From contig DBFL01000071.1 of assembly GCA_002294285.1 (NCBI GenBank), positions 7,083 through 15,249 on the forward strand: a stretch of 8,167 nt of DNA, read 5' to 3'. This DNA is from Candidatus Neomicrothrix sp. UBA881 (GTDB lineage Bacteria > Actinomycetota > Acidimicrobiia > Acidimicrobiales > MedAcidi-G1). Made by a program: the position numbers and the translations under genes. Each line of letters begins with the position of its first letter. Position 1 is the stretch's first letter. Below, piece after piece: positions 6,525 to 8,167 of the stretch. The notes under the pieces are model-generated. The model made no database searches. It was not told where the DNA came from and saw only the letters and a list, made by a program, of their open reading frames with translations.

Positions 6525-6931
6525 AGTTTTTCTTTTATGAGAAGGCGTACTTTTTGCTCTATTTGATTTCTGATTTCTCTGACTTCTTCCAGCTTTTGAT
6601 TAGCCGGATCATCTAGTTGCCAATCCAAATAAGTCTTTCCTGGAAGTATCGGACAAGAGTCTCCACAACCCATCGTGATAACTACGTCGACCTCTTGCAT
6701 TAAATTGTTGTCGAATCGCATTGGAATGTTTTCAGAAATGTCTATACCTACCTCTGCCATAGCCTCTACTGCTATAGGGTTTATTTCTTTTGCAGGTTCT
6801 GATCCAGCTGAAAAAACTTTTGTTCTGTCGCCAGATAAATGCTGCAACCAGCCTGCCGCCATTTGAGAACGTCCAGCGTTATGCACACACATGAAAAGAA
6901 CGCTTAAAGCCTTTTCTGCGTTGTCGGGCAT
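6521..6931 (-). CDS. arsC: ArsC-type arsenate reductase (low-molecular-weight phosphatase fold)
   Basis: Predicted to reduce arsenate to arsenite through Cys chemistry; the actinobacterial members work with mycothiol or thioredoxin-type reductants. The 136-residue length fits. The P-loop is CVHNAGRSQMA (15-25), with nucleophile Cys15 and Arg21 of the CX5R motif. A further pair, Cys89 and Cys93 in MGCGDSCP (87-94), could relay the disulfide. YLDWQLDDP (101-109) holds the acid Asp loop. SAGSEPAKEINPIAVEAMAEVGIDI (41-65) is characteristic of this ArsC group rather than of protein-tyrosine phosphatases such as PtpA. The gene begins 2 bp after the PPOX-like gene and its stop overlaps the next start (ATGA). 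No arsR, arsB or acr3 is in the window, so detoxification by efflux is not shown here. A low-molecular-weight phosphatase role is the alternative. Confidence 0.9.
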   Translation of the reverse strand: MPDNAEKALSVLFMCVHNAGRSQMAAGWLQHLSGDRTKVFSAGSEPAKEINPIAVEAMAEVGIDISENIPMRFDNNLMQEVDVVITMGCGDSCPILPGKTYLDWQLDDPANQKLEEVREIRNQIEQKVRLLIKEKL

Positions 6932-6933
6932 AC

Positions 6934-7470
6934 TTAATCGTTTTTTGGTGTTGCGGTTCGTGCTGCTCTTTCATCTTTACTTCTAATTAATTCAGGCGAG
7001 CGCGCCCACATCAGATCACCGTCGTAACTTAGTTTGTAGTCAGGTGTGAACTCTATGATTACCCTTGCAGGAGAATCCAAAAAATCTCTGAATACACTTG
7101 CCTGCTTTTCATCTGGTCTTAGGAAAGCTGCGAATTCAGGATAGAACCAGTCTTTTGTTTCTCGGTCGTCATGCACCACACAGTTTCCTTTATATGTAAT
7201 TGTTTTACCTCCACCCATCGAAGTGCCTGTGCTGTTGATGCAGACTGAGGCTCTAGGGAATCTTCTTATGGCTGAAATCCTGGCTCTTCGTTCTGCTGCA
7301 GTCATCCAAATTTTTCCATCTTTTGGCAAATAAGCCATTACTACGCCGAAAGCTTCTCCTTGTTTATTTGTCCACATGAAAACACATTCTCGGTTTGTGT
7401 TAACTAGCTGTGTTTCTAACTCTTCGCTCAAAGCGCAGTCAGTGAGGTCTTCGTAATTATCTTCTGTCAT
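6934..7470 (-). CDS. Pyridoxamine 5'-phosphate oxidase-like FMN/F420-binding split-barrel protein
   Basis: A 178-aa protein of the PPOX-like split-barrel superfamily, whose members bind FMN, F420 or haem. The fold is suggested by TNRECVFMWTNKQGEAFGVVMAYLPKDGKIWMTAAERRARISAIRRFPRASVCIN (25-79): two strands, a turn, the 'x-IWMT' strand and then the RxxRISAIRRFPRASVCI block, which corresponds to the 'k...lrrnPrvsl.v' cofactor-binding region. GKTITYKGNCVVHDD (88-102) is the next conserved strand pair, and a C-terminal SPARVIIEFTPDYKLSYDG (133-151) completes the barrel. The last about 20 residues are charged and probably disordered. True pyridoxamine phosphate oxidase (PdxH) is unlikely because its C-terminal substrate motif is missing. 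It is first of three tightly packed genes with ArsC and an unknown protein, suggesting a redox-linked job. No Shine-Dalgarno is seen before its ATG. The cofactor is unproven. Confidence 0.85.
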   Translation of the reverse strand: MTEDNYEDLTDCALSEELETQLVNTNRECVFMWTNKQGEAFGVVMAYLPKDGKIWMTAAERRARISAIRRFPRASVCINSTGTSMGGGKTITYKGNCVVHDDRETKDWFYPEFAAFLRPDEKQASVFRDFLDSPARVIIEFTPDYKLSYDGDLMWARSPELIRSKDERAARTATPKND

Positions 7471-7513
7471 GGTTTGAAACTAGAGGAATCAATGTATTTA
7501 AGCAACCGCTCGG

Positions 7514-8167
7514 TTAATTTCTCAGCATTTTCCCGTTTAAGACTCCAGTATGTTTACCGGACTCCATGAAAACTTCACCGTTTACGATTGTTGACGTGTA
7601 TCCATTAGCTCGTTGTATAAATCTTCCAGCTCCTCCAGGAAAATCATTAACAATTTCTGGATACTCAAGAGACATGCCATTGAAATCTATGACGTTGATG
7701 TCAGCAAATGCGCCTTCCACCAGCCGGCCTCGATTTTTGATTCCAAAAAGATCTGCTGTGTCTGAAGTCATTCGACGAATTCCTTCTTCGAGACTGAACA
7801 TGCCCTTCTCTTTCACCCAATAAGTCAGAAAGAAAGTTGGTTGACTCGCGTCCATTATTTGCTTGGAGTGTGCTCCTGCATCGGCTAAACCAAGTGTCAC
7901 ATATGGTCGTTTTAACATTTCTGCTGCTTCTTCCATTTTTTGATTTAGAACAGGAAGAATGAAAAGGCGTTTACCACCCATTTCTAACGCCTCGTCGATC
8001 CATTGTTCCGCAATGGACACTCCCCTGATTTTTGCTTTGCCTCCTATACTCTCTTCAGGTTTAAGATCGTGCCTTACCGGATTTTCAGGGAGGGCGTAAA
8101 ACTTCTCCCAGTCGTATGGAAATTTTTCTATTCTTTCTTCCGCTGAGTCAATTAATCTTTTTCGTAA
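7514..8167 (-). CDS. D-aminoacylase-like amidohydrolase, C-terminal part, truncated by window end
   Basis: The frame stays open to the window edge, so this is about 217 residues of the C-terminus of a protein probably 500-600 aa long; an in-frame GTG at 8020 is internal. It belongs to the amidohydrolase superfamily group annotated as N-acyl-D-amino-acid deacylase. Hallmarks are PYVTLGLADAGAH with the metal-site Asp (Asp of LADAGAH), DASQPTFFLTYWV, LEEGIRRMTSDTADLFGIKNRG, the GRLVEGAFADINVIDF turn that returns to the composite beta-sandwich, and TSTIVNGEVFMESGKHTGVLNGKMLR at the end. The metal-binding His motifs of the N-terminus are beyond the edge. The reaction is presumably hydrolysis of an N-acylated D-amino acid or related amide; this family is often mis-annotated and the substrate is uncertain. 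It lies 43 bp upstream of the PPOX-like gene on the same strand and may lead that operon. Confidence 0.9.
   Translation of the reverse strand, partial: LRKRLIDSAEERIEKFPYDWEKFYALPENPVRHDLKPEESIGGKAKIRGVSIAEQWIDEALEMGGKRLFILPVLNQKMEEAAEMLKRPYVTLGLADAGAHSKQIMDASQPTFFLTYWVKEKGMFSLEEGIRRMTSDTADLFGIKNRGRLVEGAFADINVIDFNGMSLEYPEIVNDFPGGAGRFIQRANGYTSTIVNGEVFMESGKHTGVLNGKMLRN

Noticed and set aside
7507..7516. ACCGCTCGGT inverted repeat between the amidohydrolase and PPOX-like genes
   Set aside because: Stem of only 4-5 bp with a 2-base loop and no T-tract; too weak to call a terminator or operator.
8018..8020. GTG on the - strand as the start of a 168-aa amidohydrolase
   Set aside because: The same frame stays open to the window edge, reading ...NPVRHDLKPEESIGGKAKIRG before it, so the gene is a truncated longer protein.

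Overview
This 8.2 kb window is densely packed bacterial DNA of moderate GC (by eye about low-to-mid 40s percent). It carries ten protein genes, two of them cut by the window edges. I see no tRNA, rRNA, CRISPR array, insertion sequence or long repeat. The protein types point to an uncultured, probably aquatic bacterium of actinobacterial (Acidimicrobiia-like) or similar streamlined character: a TesB-like thioesterase with an SHGLNGGRG-type C-terminus, a cyclase-family hydrolase with a WGADDQLGTLN start, a small FMN-split-barrel (PPOX-like) protein, an ArsC with CVHNAGRSQMA, and a D-aminoacylase-like amidohydrolase. That taxonomic placement is inference from family resemblance, not a database result.

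Layout: the left half (1-3634, + strand) looks like a catabolic cluster. It holds the 3' part of an M20-family amidohydrolase, a TesB-type acyl-CoA thioesterase starting 2 bp after it, a D-2-hydroxyacid dehydrogenase, and a metal-dependent cyclase-family hydrolase. Together they would suit breakdown of an amide- or ester-linked organic acid: amide cleavage, CoA-thioester release, 2-keto/2-hydroxy acid redox and ring or amide hydrolysis. No common substrate can be named from sequence. A small hairpin follows the cyclase.

The middle (3732-6070, + strand) holds a stand-alone cyclic-nucleotide-binding-domain protein, then ribokinase and a nucleoside hydrolase 9 bp apart. The last two form a coherent salvage route: nucleoside to free base plus ribose, then ribose to ribose 5-phosphate. 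The CNB protein lies 62 bp upstream and could be a cAMP/cGMP-responsive partner, but has no visible output domain.

The right part (8167-6054, - strand) runs toward the middle. It has the C-terminal part of a D-aminoacylase-like amidohydrolase, then a very tight trio: a PPOX-like flavin protein, an ArsC-type arsenate reductase (2 bp gap), and an unrecognised 156-aa protein (4 bp ATGA overlap). The unrecognised gene ends 17 bp inside the nucleoside hydrolase gene, tail to tail. This trio is the part most worth following up: the unknown protein is apparently translationally coupled to ArsC, yet no arsenic regulator or efflux gene is visible here.
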